A DNA stretch of 64,000 bases from Phycisphaerales bacterium (GTDB lineage: Bacteria > Planctomycetota > UBA1135 > UBA2386): contig JADCJE010000047.1 of NCBI GenBank assembly GCA_020247305.1, positions 106,516-170,515 of the forward strand. Direction: 5' to 3'. The notes beneath the pieces are model-generated. The model searched no databases. It saw nothing but the letters and a program-made list of their open reading frames with translations, and was not told the DNA's origin. Of the stretch, positions 33,480-45,040 are shown piece by piece; position 1 is the first letter of the stretch; each line of letters opens with the position of its first letter. A program made the translations under genes and the position numbers.

Positions 33480-33836
33480 TCAGACCTTCTTGCCCTTGGC
33501 GACGTAGTTGCGCAGGGCGGCCTTGGTGACCGGCGGCACGTCGGTGAAGTAGACCGCGAGGTCGTAGACGCGCTTGCCCTTGTCGTCGGTCGTCGGCTCG
33601 CAGCGCACCACGGCGCCCTTGACGGCGTGGCGCTCGGTCGCGCCGGGGAGCGCGAAGTCGAGGCCGACCAGGGTCATCTCCGGCACTTCGTGGATGGAGA
33701 GGCAGGCGAGACCGATCTCGGAGATGTCCCGCAGCATCGCCGGTTCGGCGTCGGGCTTGTTCGAGATCCGGACCGGAAAACTCGCGGCGGCGCGGGCGGC
33801 GCGGCGCCGTTCGGCATGTGGGGACGGCGAGGTCAC
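33480..33836 (-). CDS. PilZ-domain protein (GTG start)
   Basis: ERRRAARAAASFPVRISN, LRDISEIGLACLSIHE, GAVVRCE. Confidence 0.78.
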   Translation of the reverse strand: MTSPSPHAERRRAARAAASFPVRISNKPDAEPAMLRDISEIGLACLSIHEVPEMTLVGLDFALPGATERHAVKGAVVRCEPTTDDKGKRVYDLAVYFTDVPPVTKAALRNYVAKGKKV

Positions 33837-33944
33837 GGGAAACGAGATTAGCGTATTTTGCCCCGCGGTCTAGGATGCGGCCTCAACGTCTTCCCGCCTT
33901 GGGACAGGCAGGCGGTCCCGCAGCAACGAGCATCGAGAGCACCC

Positions 33945-34451
33945 GTGGCCAACTTCAACAAAGTCATCCTCCTCGGCAACCTGACCCGCGACGTCGAACT
34001 CCGGCACACCCAGAGCGGCCAGGCGCTCGCCAAGTTCGGCATGGCGATCAACCGCAAGTGGTCGCAGAACGGCGAGCAGAAGGAGTCGACCTGCTTCGTC
34101 GACCTCACCGCCTGGGGCCGTCAAGCGGAAGTGCTGCAGCAGTACGTGAAGAAGGGCAGCCAGTTGTTCGTCGAGGGCCGCCTCGAGTACTCGACCTGGG
34201 AGTCGCCCGAGGGCGGCAAGCGCAACAAGCTCGAGGTCGTGGTCGAGAACTTCCAGTTCGTCGGCGGCGGCCGCGCGGCCGGCGGCGGCGGTGAGGAAGG
34301 CGGCGGTGGTGGCTACGAGCGCCGCAGCGGCGGCGGTGGCGGTGGTCGCCGGGCACCGGCCCAGCAGGAAGGCGCGGCGGGCGGCGGCGGTGGCGGCGGT
34401 GGTGGTGGTGGCGGCGGCGGCGACGTCGACTACGGCGACATCCCGTTCTGA
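33945..34451 (+). CDS. ssb: Single-stranded DNA-binding protein (GTG start)
   Basis: ANFNKVILLGNLTRDVELRHTQSGQALAKFGMAINRKW; poly-Gly linker; acidic DVDYGDIPF tip. Confidence 0.95.
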   Translation: MANFNKVILLGNLTRDVELRHTQSGQALAKFGMAINRKWSQNGEQKESTCFVDLTAWGRQAEVLQQYVKKGSQLFVEGRLEYSTWESPEGGKRNKLEVVVENFQFVGGGRAAGGGGEEGGGGGYERRSGGGGGGRRAPAQQEGAAGGGGGGGGGGGGGGDVDYGDIPF

Positions 34452-34548
34452 TCGCGTCCGATCGGCCGCGCGCCGCACCGCGCGCCTGCGGCGAGATGGC
34501 CGCAGCGAGCTGGACGCGGTGAATTGGCCGCGGCGCTCGCGGTGACTC

Positions 34549-36267
<1,719 letters not shown>

Positions 36268-36374
36268 CGGCGGCGGTCGTGGCGCGGCCGCGCACGATCG
36301 CCCGCGCCGCGGCCGAATGCAATGCGACTCGGGCCGCTGCCGGCGCCGCGCGGTCGCTATGCTCGCGCCGACCG

Positions 36375-37988
36375 ATGACGGCCGGCAGCGCGCACAAGCA
36401 ACCGGAGGCCCGCGACCCGCTGGCGTTCCTGCCGCGCCTCGACCGCCACAAGCCGCGCTGCGGCCCGGTCGCGCCGTCCCGCGCATCGCGCTGGCGCGCG
36501 CTCGTGCTGGTCGCCGTGCACGTCCTGATCGGCGCCCACGTCGTGCACTGGTTGCTCACGGGCCGCACGCTGACGCCCGTCGAGCCGTCGGAGGCCATGC
36601 AGACGGTCGAGGAAGGCGCGATCAACGCCGGCTTCGTGCTGTTCCTCGCGCTGATCGGCCTGACGCTCGTCTTCGGCCGCTTCTTCTGCGGCTGGGCCTG
36701 CCACGTCGTCGCGCTGCAGGACCTTTGCGCGCACTGGCTCGGCAAGCTCGGCGTCCGGCCGCGGCCGCTGCGCTCGCGCCTGCTGGTGCTGGCGCCGTGG
36801 GCCGTCGCCGGCCACATGTTCCTGTGGCCGCACGTCGAGCACTGGCTCGGCCACCGCGAACTGCCCGACCCGTCGACGTGGCAGTGGCGGCTGCAGACCG
36901 ACGATCTGTGGCGCACGTTCCCCGGCCCGGTCATGGCCGTCGGCACGTTCCTGGTGGTCGGCTTCCTGATCGTCTGGTGGCTCGGCGCCAAGGGCTTCTG
37001 CACGCACGGCTGCCCGTACGGCGCCGTGTTCGCGCTCGCCGACCGCTTCGCGCCCGTGCGCATCGTCGTCAGCACGTCGTGCGACGCCTGCGGCCACTGC
37101 ACCGCCGTCTGCACCAGCAACGTGCGCGTCCACGAGGAGGTGGCCAAGCACGGCCAGATCGTCGACCCCGGCTGCATGAAGTGCCTCGACTGCGTGTCGG
37201 TGTGCCCGAAGGACGCGCTGTCGGTCGGCTTGGCGCTGCCCAAGCCCTTTGCGACGAGCCAGCAGCGCATCGCCGCCCGCGCCGACTTCACGTGGCCGGA
37301 GGAAGTGGCGCTCGCCATCGTCGCGTTCGCCACCGCGCAGTGGGGCTTCCGCGGCGCGTGGTTCGGCGAGGGCGTGCCGTTCCTGATGGCCGTCGGCCTC
37401 GGCGCGATCACGGCGGTGTTCGCCCTGCTGGCGTGGCGTCTCGTGCGCGCGCGCGACGTCGCCTTCCAGCACCGCGAACTCAAGCGCCACGGCGCGCTGC
37501 TGCCGGCCGGCCGCTTTGCGCTGCTGGCGATCGCCGGCTGGCTGCTGTTCACCGCCCACACCGGCTGGGGCAAGCATCTGCGCGACGGGGCGCTCGACGC
37601 CGCACGCGAGCCCGTGCGCGCGTCGTTCTACCAGACCGGACCGGTGGCCGCCGCCGACCTGCAGCACGCGCTCGCCGGCGTCGAGGCAGCGCGCGCTTCT
37701 GCGCTCGGCGACGAGCCGCTGCTGCGCGAGGTTGGGGCGCTGCTGCTGCGCGGGCTGGGCCGCCACGTCGACGCCGAGAAGGAACTGCTGGCGATCCGCG
37801 GCGACGCGCCGACGCTCGGGCTGCCGGAGGCCAACCTCGCGCTCGCGGCGTACTGCATGGATCCGCGCCGCCAGCGCTTCGACGACGCCCGCGCGCTCGT
37901 CGCGCAGGCGCTGCGAACGCAACCCGACAACGGCGTCGCCAAGCTGCTGCAGCAGCGGCTCGACGAGCTGCCGCAGGCGACGAAGTGA
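36375..37988 (+). CDS. Membrane 4Fe-4S ferredoxin-type protein (NapH/NosR/CcoG-like) with C-terminal helical/TPR-like domain
   Basis: [57 protein letters not shown]. Confidence 0.85.
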   Translation: MTAGSAHKQPEARDPLAFLPRLDRHKPRCGPVAPSRASRWRALVLVAVHVLIGAHVVHWLLTGRTLTPVEPSEAMQTVEEGAINAGFVLFLALIGLTLVFGRFFCGWACHVVALQDLCAHWLGKLGVRPRPLRSRLLVLAPWAVAGHMFLWPHVEHWLGHRELPDPSTWQWRLQTDDLWRTFPGPVMAVGTFLVVGFLIVWWLGAKGFCTHGCPYGAVFALADRFAPVRIVVSTSCDACGHCTAVCTSNVRVHEEVAKHGQIVDPGCMKCLDCVSVCPKDALSVGLALPKPFATSQQRIAARADFTWPEEVALAIVAFATAQWGFRGAWFGEGVPFLMAVGLGAITAVFALLAWRLVRARDVAFQHRELKRHGALLPAGRFALLAIAGWLLFTAHTGWGKHLRDGALDAAREPVRASFYQTGPVAAADLQHALAGVEAARASALGDEPLLREVGALLLRGLGRHVDAEKELLAIRGDAPTLGLPEANLALAAYCMDPRRQRFDDARALVAQALRTQPDNGVAKLLQQRLDELPQATK

Positions 37989-38971
37989 GCGCGACGCTGC
38001 ACCTCGTCGGCCCGGGCCACGTCGGCCGCAGCTTCCTGCGCCAGCTCGCCTCGCTGCCGGTGCGCGTCGTCGCCGTCAGCGACGCGTCGGCCACCGCCTA
38101 CGCCCGCGATGGCCTGCCGCTCGATGCGCTGTGCGCGCACAAGGCCGCCGGCCGTTCGCTGGCCGACTGGCCGGGCGCTGAGCGCATCCCGACCGACGTC
38201 GCGCTGCGCGTCGTCGCCGCGGACGTCGTCGCCGACGCGACGCCGACGCGCGAGGCCGAAGCCGACGCCGCGGTCGCGCGCGCGCTGCTGGCGCTGCGCC
38301 TTGGCGGGCGCGTCGTGCTGTCGGCGAAGAATGCGCTGGCGGCGGCGGCGACGTCGCTGCTGCTCGGCCCGTTCGCCGACCGCGTCGGCGTCGACGGCGT
38401 TCTCGGCGGCGCCGGCGCGGCGATCGTCGCCGACCTCGCCGACCTGCGCGCCCGCTGCCGCGGCGTCGCCATCGTCGGCAACGTCACGACCACCGTGCTG
38501 GCGCTGGCGTTCGAGCGCGGCCTGTCGGTGGCCGCCGGCATCGCCGACGCGCAGGCGCGCGGCCTGCTGGAGCCCGACCCGACGCTCGACCTCGACGGCA
38601 GCGACGCCGCCACCAAGTTGCGCGCCGTGTGGGGCGCCGTGTTCGGCGCGCCGGCTGGCCCGGTGCCGGTGGCTGCCGCGGTCGCGCGCGAGGACGTGCG
38701 CGGACTCGACGTCGCGGCCTTGCGCGCCCGCGCCGACCGCGGCGCGACCACGCGCCTTGTCGGTCGGGGCGACCGGGTCGGCAACCTGTGTGTTCGCTTC
38801 GAGGAACTGCCCGCCGGTTCGCCGCTGGCGGTGCCACCCGACCGCGTCGCCTACGGCTTCGAGTTGCCGGACGGCCTGCGCGTGCACGTCGGCTTCGGCG
38901 TCGGCTACGACCAGACCGCCGCCGCGATGGTGCGCGACGTGGCGCGCCTGCTCGCCGTGGCGCAATCGTGA
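37985..38971 (+). CDS. Homoserine dehydrogenase-like protein (GTG start)
   Basis: LHLVGPGHVGRSFLRQLA Rossmann start, RVVLSAKNALAAAATSLL, VLGGAGAAIVADLADL, SDAATKLRAVWGAVFG. Confidence 0.75.
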   Translation: MSATLHLVGPGHVGRSFLRQLASLPVRVVAVSDASATAYARDGLPLDALCAHKAAGRSLADWPGAERIPTDVALRVVAADVVADATPTREAEADAAVARALLALRLGGRVVLSAKNALAAAATSLLLGPFADRVGVDGVLGGAGAAIVADLADLRARCRGVAIVGNVTTTVLALAFERGLSVAAGIADAQARGLLEPDPTLDLDGSDAATKLRAVWGAVFGAPAGPVPVAAAVAREDVRGLDVAALRARADRGATTRLVGRGDRVGNLCVRFEELPAGSPLAVPPDRVAYGFELPDGLRVHVGFGVGYDQTAAAMVRDVARLLAVAQS

Positions 38972-39073
38972 CGCGGCGGAATTCCTCCTTCGCCGGCGCG
39001 GCTGTGCTGCGGGCCGCGTAGCGTGCGCGCCGCCCTGCCCGCCCGGCACGTCTCCGTCCGCCTCTCCCGTCCG

Positions 39074-39886
39074 ATGATCCATCCCACGGCCTGCGTCCAC
39101 CCGTCCGTCGTCCTGCCTGCCGATGCCGACGTCGGCGAGTTCGCCGTGGTCGAGGCGGGCGTGGCCGTCGGCGGCGGCTGCCGCATCGGCGCGCACGCCG
39201 TGGTCCGCGCCGGCAGCGAACTCGGCGACGGCGTCGTCGTCGACAGCTTCGCGGTCGTCGGCGGCGCGCCGCAGATGCGCGCGGCCGTGCCGGCGGCGGG
39301 ACGGGTGCGCATCGGCGCGCGCACCGTGCTGCGCGAAGGCGTCACGGTCAACCGGCCGACGCAGCCCGAAGGCGTCACCAGCGTCGGCGCCGACTGCATG
39401 CTGATGGCCAACAGCCACGTCGGCCACGACTGCGCCATCGGCGATGGCGTGACGCTGGCCAACAACGTGATGCTCGCCGGCCACGTCCACATCGGCGACG
39501 GCACGTTCGTCGGCGGTGGCGCCGGCGTGCACCAGTTCGTGCGCATCGGCAGCGGCGCGATGGTCGGCGGCAACGCCTCGATCTCCTACGACGTGCCGCC
39601 GTACGCGATCGCCGCGGAGCGCAACCAGATCCACGGCCTCAACGTCGTCGGCCTGCGCCGCAGCAAGATGGCGCACGGCGCCATCGCCGACCTCAAGCGC
39701 TGCTACCACGCCGTCTACGCCGGCCCCGGCGACCTGCGCGCCCGTGTCGCCGGCCTCATGCAGCAGCAGCGCGTCGGCGCGATGGAGCCGGGTCAGCGGT
39801 TCCTGCAGTTCTTCGCCGGCGGCAAGCGCGGCTTCTGCCGGCCGCGGCTGCGCGGCAGCGCCGAGTCGATCGCCGTCGCCGACTGA
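39074..39886 (+). CDS. lpxA: UDP-N-acetylglucosamine acyltransferase
   Basis: MIHPTACVHPSVVLPADADVGEFAVVEAGV, NSHVGHDCAIGDGVTLANNVMLAGHVHIGDG, AGVHQFVRIGSGAMVGG. Confidence 0.92.
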   Translation: MIHPTACVHPSVVLPADADVGEFAVVEAGVAVGGGCRIGAHAVVRAGSELGDGVVVDSFAVVGGAPQMRAAVPAAGRVRIGARTVLREGVTVNRPTQPEGVTSVGADCMLMANSHVGHDCAIGDGVTLANNVMLAGHVHIGDGTFVGGGAGVHQFVRIGSGAMVGGNASISYDVPPYAIAAERNQIHGLNVVGLRRSKMAHGAIADLKRCYHAVYAGPGDLRARVAGLMQQQRVGAMEPGQRFLQFFAGGKRGFCRPRLRGSAESIAVAD

Positions 39887-39896
39887 CCGTCGGCCG

Positions 39897-39932
39897 GTCG
39901 CTGGCCGCCACTTCGTCGCTGGCCGCCACTTC
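39897..39932. repeat. Perfect tandem duplication of an 18-bp unit (gtcgctggccgccacttc x2)
   Basis: Read directly in the convergent lpxA/symporter intergenic region. Confidence 0.92.
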
Positions 39933-39962
39933 GCCAGCGCCTCGTCAGCGCCGCGCCAGCCG

Positions 39963-41672
39963 TCAGCTGGCGCGCCGCGGCGCGACCAGCGCCACGAGCA
40001 ACCCCGAGCCGACGCACGCGAACGCGCCGATCAGATTGTACCAGAGGTAGGCGACGTGCATCGTCGCGTCGACGGCGAAGGTGACGCACAGGCCGACGAG
40101 CAGGCCAGCGCTCGCGGCGGCGCCGCCGGCGCGCGGCGCGAACAGCGCCAGCAGGAACACGCCGAGGATGCTGCCGTAGAACAGCGAGCCGAACTGGTTG
40201 ACCTGCTCGAGCAGCGGCCGATCGCCGAGGAAACTCGCCACCGACGTCGCTGCGAGGCCCCAGAACGCCATCACCATGCGGCTGGTGCGCAGCGCCCGCT
40301 CCTCGGCGAGGCGCGGTTGCAGCCAGCGCTGCCAGACGTCGACCATCGTCGCCGAGGTCAGTGAGCTCAGCGCGCCGGCGGCGCTGCTGACCGCGGCGGC
40401 GAAGATCGCCGCGATCATCAGGCCGAGCAGGGGCTTGGGCACCTCGCGGAACAGGTAGTCCGGGAAGACGTAGTTGACGTCCTTCTTGCTGCCGAGCGCC
40501 GCGCGCGCGTCGGCCTGCGCTCGCTGCGCGTCGACGACGGCCTGCTGGTAGGTGGCGAGCGTCGCAGGCTCGTCGCTGCCGGCGGCGATCTGCCGCATCG
40601 CCGTGGCGCGCTGCGCCGTCGCCGCCGCGTGCGCCGCCGCCGCCGCGTCGAAGCGCGCCCGCGCGTCGGGGGCCAGCGCCTCGGCCTTGGCCGGGTCGGC
40701 GGGGTGGAACAGCAGCGGCTCCTTCGCGAGCGCGTGGTGCACGTACAGCAGGCCGCCGAGCAGCAGCACCAGCAGTTGCAGCGGGATCTTGGTGAACGCC
40801 GACAGCAGCAGCGCGCGGCGCGAGGCGTCGGCGGAGCGGCTCGACAGCAGGCTCTGCACCTGCACCTGGTCGCAGCCGAAGTAGCTGAGGAACAGGAACA
40901 ACGTGCCGAACAGGCCGGTCCACAGGTTGTACTCGTCGGCCCAGAACGAGCCGGCCTTGGCCGCGGGCTCGAAGGCGGGGGCGAGCGACCACTGCGGATT
41001 CGCGACCTCGACGGCGTTCAATTTGCCGGCCGCGCCCAGCGCCGCGAACACGCCGCCGACGCCGAGTTCACCGACCGTGTCCCACGTCAAGAAGCCGAAG
41101 CACGCGACGATGCCGACGACGATGAGGACCATCTGCTTGACGTCGGTCCACACCACGCCGCCGACGCCCCCGAGGACCGTGTACGAGGTCGTGATCGTGC
41201 CGACGACGAACACCATCGGCGTGATCGGGATGCCGGTCATCGCCGAGAACACCACCGCCGGCGCGTACAGCACGACGGCGAAGGCAAGGCACCGCGAGAC
41301 CAGGAAGGCGACGCTGGTCAGCGTGCGCGTCGCCGGCCCAAAGCGCCGTTCCAGCAGTTCGTAGGCGGTCAGGATCGGGTGCTGCCGGTACAGCGGCACG
41401 AACCACACGCACAGGATCACCATCGCGAACGGCAGCGCGAAGTAGAACTGCACCCATTCGAGCCCGCCCTGGTAGCCCATGCCGACGCCGCCGATCAGCG
41501 TGATCGCCGACAGCTGCGTCGCCATCACCGACAGGCCGGCGGCCCACCACGGGATGCTGCGGCCGGCGGCGAAGAATCCCTCCATCGTGCGCGCGCCCAT
41601 CGTGCGGCGGACGCCGTCCCAGATGGTGTAGGCGGTGGCCAGCAGAAACACGGTCCAGGCGAGCCAGTTCAT
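39963..41672 (-). CDS. Sodium:solute symporter family (SSS) transporter
   Basis: FFAAGRSIPWWAAGLSVMATQLSAITLIGGVGMGYQGGLEWVQFYFALP, TSYTVLGGVGGVVWTDVKQMVLIVVGI. Confidence 0.92.
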   Translation of the reverse strand: MNWLAWTVFLLATAYTIWDGVRRTMGARTMEGFFAAGRSIPWWAAGLSVMATQLSAITLIGGVGMGYQGGLEWVQFYFALPFAMVILCVWFVPLYRQHPILTAYELLERRFGPATRTLTSVAFLVSRCLAFAVVLYAPAVVFSAMTGIPITPMVFVVGTITTSYTVLGGVGGVVWTDVKQMVLIVVGIVACFGFLTWDTVGELGVGGVFAALGAAGKLNAVEVANPQWSLAPAFEPAAKAGSFWADEYNLWTGLFGTLFLFLSYFGCDQVQVQSLLSSRSADASRRALLLSAFTKIPLQLLVLLLGGLLYVHHALAKEPLLFHPADPAKAEALAPDARARFDAAAAAHAAATAQRATAMRQIAAGSDEPATLATYQQAVVDAQRAQADARAALGSKKDVNYVFPDYLFREVPKPLLGLMIAAIFAAAVSSAAGALSSLTSATMVDVWQRWLQPRLAEERALRTSRMVMAFWGLAATSVASFLGDRPLLEQVNQFGSLFYGSILGVFLLALFAPRAGGAAASAGLLVGLCVTFAVDATMHVAYLWYNLIGAFACVGSGLLVALVAPRRAS

Positions 41673-41836
41673 CGCGCGCTCCCGAGCGGCACATTGCCGA
41701 GCGCGGTCAGCAGCCACAGCAGCGCGATGACGACGAGCGCCAGGACGATCGTCGCCGCGTAGGTCCGTCGCCACGACCCGAGCGGCGGCGGCGGTTCCGG
41801 CGTGTCGGCGCGACCGGGCGACGGCGTGGTCTGCAT
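41669..41836 (-). CDS. 55-aa single-TM protein, translationally coupled to the SSS transporter; not in the ORF track
   Basis: MQTTPSPGRADTPEPPPPLGSWRRTYAATIVLALVVIALLWLLTALGNVPLGSAR; stop overlaps the symporter ATG (ATGA). Confidence 0.75.
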   Translation of the reverse strand: MQTTPSPGRADTPEPPPPLGSWRRTYAATIVLALVVIALLWLLTALGNVPLGSAR

Positions 41837-41936
41837 CGCGCCAAGGAGACCGCGGCGGGGCGCTCGGCGCCAGCCGGCAGGCGCGCGCGCCGGCGGTGGC
41901 GCGCTCGCGCCCAGGTCCTATGCTGCGCGGCCCGCG

Positions 41937-44129
41937 ATGGACGATCCGATCTACGCCGACCTCAACGCCGCCCAGGCCGCCGCCGTCGCCCACGGCAAGG
42001 GCCCGCTGATGGTGCTCGCCGGCGCCGGTTCGGGCAAGACGCGCGTGGTCACGCGCCGCATCGCCCGCCTGCTGCGCGACGGCGTGCGCCCGGGCCAGAT
42101 CCTGGCGATGACCTTCACCAACAAGGCCGCGGCCGAGATGGCGCGGCGCGTCGAGGAACTCGGCGGCGGCTATGTGCGCGTCGCCACCTTCCATTCGGCG
42201 TGCGCGCGCTTCCTGCGCCAGGACGGCCAGCTGCTCGGCTACCCGGCCGACTTCTCGATCTACGACACGCAGGACCGTGACGCGCTGATCAAGGAACTGC
42301 TGGAGGACCTCGGGCTGTCGAGCGCGCAGGTCAAGCCGAGCGCGGTGGGGCAGTGGATCAGCAAGCTGAAGAACGCCGCGCTGAAGCCGACCGACATGGG
42401 CGGCCGCGACGACATCAGCCGGATCGTCGAGCGCGTCTGGACGCCGTACCACGAGCGCATGCGCAAGGTCGGCGCGATGGACTTCGACGACTTGCTGCTG
42501 CTGTTCCTGCAGCTGCTGAAGGAGCACCCCGACGCGGCCGAGCGCTACCGCGCGCGCTACCCGTGGGTGCTGGTCGACGAGTTCCAGGACACCAACCGGG
42601 TCCAGTACGACCTGCTCAAGCTGCTGTGCCCGCCGCCGGGCAACCTGTGCATCGTCGGCGATCCCGACCAGTCGATCTACGGCTTCCGCGGCGCCGAGGT
42701 GCGCAACATCCTCGACTTCGACCGCGAGTACCCGACGACGACGACCGTGCGGCTGGAGCAGAACTACCGCAGCTCGGCCAACATCCTGCGCGCCGCCGAG
42801 TCGGTGATCGCCAACAACACCCAGCGCAAGGACAAGCGCCTGCGCACCGACGCCGCGCCGGGCGCGCCGCTGCTGCGGCTCAAGGCGTCGGGCTCCGACG
42901 AGGAGGCGACGACCGTCGTCGACCGCGTGCGGCAGCTGATCGCCGAGGGCGAGCCGGCGGAGCAGATCGCGATCTTCTACCGCGCGCACTGGCTGTCGCG
43001 CGGCATGGAACAGGCGCTCAAGGACGCCGGCGTGCCGTACGAGATCGTCGGCGGCCAGTCGTTCTTCGAGCGGCGCGAGATCAAGGACCTGCTCGCGTAC
43101 CTGCGCGTGCTGGTCAATCCGCTCGACGACGTCAGCATGGTGCGCGTCGCCAACGTGCCGCCGCGCGGGCTCGGCAAGGCCGGCCTGGAGAAGCTGCGCC
43201 AGCTCGCGTTCGACCAGGGCATGTCGCTGCGCGAGGCCATCGGCGAGACGGCGTTGCACGGCGACTTCGGGCCCAAGGCCCGCCGCGGCCTCGCCGAACT
43301 GGCACAGACGCTGAACGCGGCGCAGCGCGCCGCCGAGCAGGGCGCGCACGCGGCGCTCAAGGTGATCCTCGCCGGCACCGCGTACCTGCAGCACGCGACC
43401 AGCTTCGGCGACGCCGAGGACAGCGCGCGCGAGGAGAACATCGCCGAACTGGTCAGCGACACCGTGCAGTTCGACCGCTCGCCGCCCGCCCTGCCGCCTG
43501 ACGCCGAGGAGGGCGAGCGCGCCGTCGGCCTGCCCGGCTACCTGCAGCACGTCGCCCTGCTGACCTCGGCCGATCGCGCCGACCAGGGGCCGGCGGTGCG
43601 CATGATGACGGTGCACGCCGCCAAGGGCCTCGAGTTCGACCACGTGTCCGTCGCCGGCCTCGAGGAGGGCACGTTCCCGAGCATGCGCGTCGCCGACGAC
43701 CCCGACGGCCTGGAGGAGGAGCGGCGGCTGATGTACGTCGCGCTGACGCGCGCCCGCAAGACGCTGCTGCTCAGCTCGGTGCGCGACCGCATGGTCAACG
43801 GCGAGATGCAGTCGCTGAAGCCGTCGCGCTTCCTGCGCGAGATCCCGCCCGACGTCGTCGAGAACTACGCGCCGTCGTGGCGGCGCTACGAGGCCGACGA
43901 CGCCGGCAGCGTGACGTCCGGCTGGAGCGTCAGCCCCGACCCCGAGGCGCTCGAAGCGCTGCGCCCGGGCGTGCGCGTCCGTCACGACCTGTACGGCAAC
44001 GGCCTGATCCGCCGCCTCGCCGGCCGCGGCATGAACGCGCGCGCGGTGGTGCGCTTCGACGACGGCGTCGAGCGCGAGTTCGTGCTGGAGTACGCCGGCC
44101 TGAAGCTGCTCGAGGACCTGCAGTTTTGA
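41937..44129 (+). CDS. pcrA: UvrD/PcrA-type ATP-dependent DNA helicase
   Basis: GPLMVLAGAGSGKTRVVTRRIARLL, LVDEFQDTNRVQYDLL, VGDPDQSIYGFRGAEVRN, MTVHAAKGLEFDHV, YVALTRARKTLLL. Confidence 0.95.
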   Translation: MDDPIYADLNAAQAAAVAHGKGPLMVLAGAGSGKTRVVTRRIARLLRDGVRPGQILAMTFTNKAAAEMARRVEELGGGYVRVATFHSACARFLRQDGQLLGYPADFSIYDTQDRDALIKELLEDLGLSSAQVKPSAVGQWISKLKNAALKPTDMGGRDDISRIVERVWTPYHERMRKVGAMDFDDLLLLFLQLLKEHPDAAERYRARYPWVLVDEFQDTNRVQYDLLKLLCPPPGNLCIVGDPDQSIYGFRGAEVRNILDFDREYPTTTTVRLEQNYRSSANILRAAESVIANNTQRKDKRLRTDAAPGAPLLRLKASGSDEEATTVVDRVRQLIAEGEPAEQIAIFYRAHWLSRGMEQALKDAGVPYEIVGGQSFFERREIKDLLAYLRVLVNPLDDVSMVRVANVPPRGLGKAGLEKLRQLAFDQGMSLREAIGETALHGDFGPKARRGLAELAQTLNAAQRAAEQGAHAALKVILAGTAYLQHATSFGDAEDSAREENIAELVSDTVQFDRSPPALPPDAEEGERAVGLPGYLQHVALLTSADRADQGPAVRMMTVHAAKGLEFDHVSVAGLEEGTFPSMRVADDPDGLEEERRLMYVALTRARKTLLLSSVRDRMVNGEMQSLKPSRFLREIPPDVVENYAPSWRRYEADDAGSVTSGWSVSPDPEALEALRPGVRVRHDLYGNGLIRRLAGRGMNARAVVRFDDGVEREFVLEYAGLKLLEDLQF

Positions 44130-45031
44130 GCCCGCGCGCCGACATCGCCGCGGCGTTCGACGCGCTGCTGGCGCGCGCCGCGACCGAGGCGCCGGACCTG
44201 CTGCCGGAACTGGCGCAGCGCGCCTTCGCGGCGGCGACGCCGAAGGCCGACCTCGGCGCCGACGACGAGCAACCCTGGCACGGCATCGTCGGCCGCTGCC
44301 CGGCGATGCTCGCGCTGCGCGAGCGCATCGCCAAGTTCGCGGCCGCCGACGCGCCGGCTCTGGTCACCGGCGAGAGCGGCACCGGCAAGGAGCGCGTCGC
44401 CTGCGCCATCCACGCGCTGAGCCGCCGAAGCAAGGGGCCGTTCGTGGCTGAGAACTGCGCCGCGATCCCCGAGTCGCTGCTGGAGTCGGTGCTGTTCGGC
44501 CACAAGAAGGGCGCGTTCACCGGCGCGGTGAAGGACCACCCCGGCCACTTCGTCGCGGCGACCGACGGCACGATCTTCCTCGACGAGATCGGCGAGATGA
44601 AGCCGGCGATGCAGGCGAAGCTCCTGCGCGCGCTGCAGGACGGCGAAGTGCGGGCGGTCGGCGACACCAAGGCGCGCAAGGTCGACGTGCGCGTCGTCGC
44701 GGCGACCAACCAGGACCTGGAGGCGGCGGTCAAGGCCGGCCGCTTCCGCGAGGACCTGTACTACCGCCTCAACGTGCTGCGCCTGGAACTGCCGCCGCTG
44801 CGCGCGCGCGGCGAGGACATCGTGCTGCTGGCGCGGCGCTTCCTCGCCGAGGCGGCGGCGCGGGCCGGCCGCGTGGTCGCCCTGTCGCCCGAGGCCGAGC
44901 AGGCGCTGCGCGCGGCGAAGTGGCCCGGCAACGTGCGGCAGCTGCAGAACGAGATGCTGCGCGCCGCCGCGCTCGCCGAGGGCCCGGTCGTCAGGCCCGC
45001 CGACCTGTCGGCCGAACTGCGTGGCAGGTAG
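44126..45031 (+). CDS. Sigma-54-interacting AAA+ protein lacking receiver and DNA-binding domains (TTG start)
   Basis: [76 protein letters not shown]. Confidence 0.88.
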   Translation: MSPRADIAAAFDALLARAATEAPDLLPELAQRAFAAATPKADLGADDEQPWHGIVGRCPAMLALRERIAKFAAADAPALVTGESGTGKERVACAIHALSRRSKGPFVAENCAAIPESLLESVLFGHKKGAFTGAVKDHPGHFVAATDGTIFLDEIGEMKPAMQAKLLRALQDGEVRAVGDTKARKVDVRVVAATNQDLEAAVKAGRFREDLYYRLNVLRLELPPLRARGEDIVLLARRFLAEAAARAGRVVALSPEAEQALRAAKWPGNVRQLQNEMLRAAALAEGPVVRPADLSAELRGR

Positions 45032-45040
45032 GGGGCGGCG

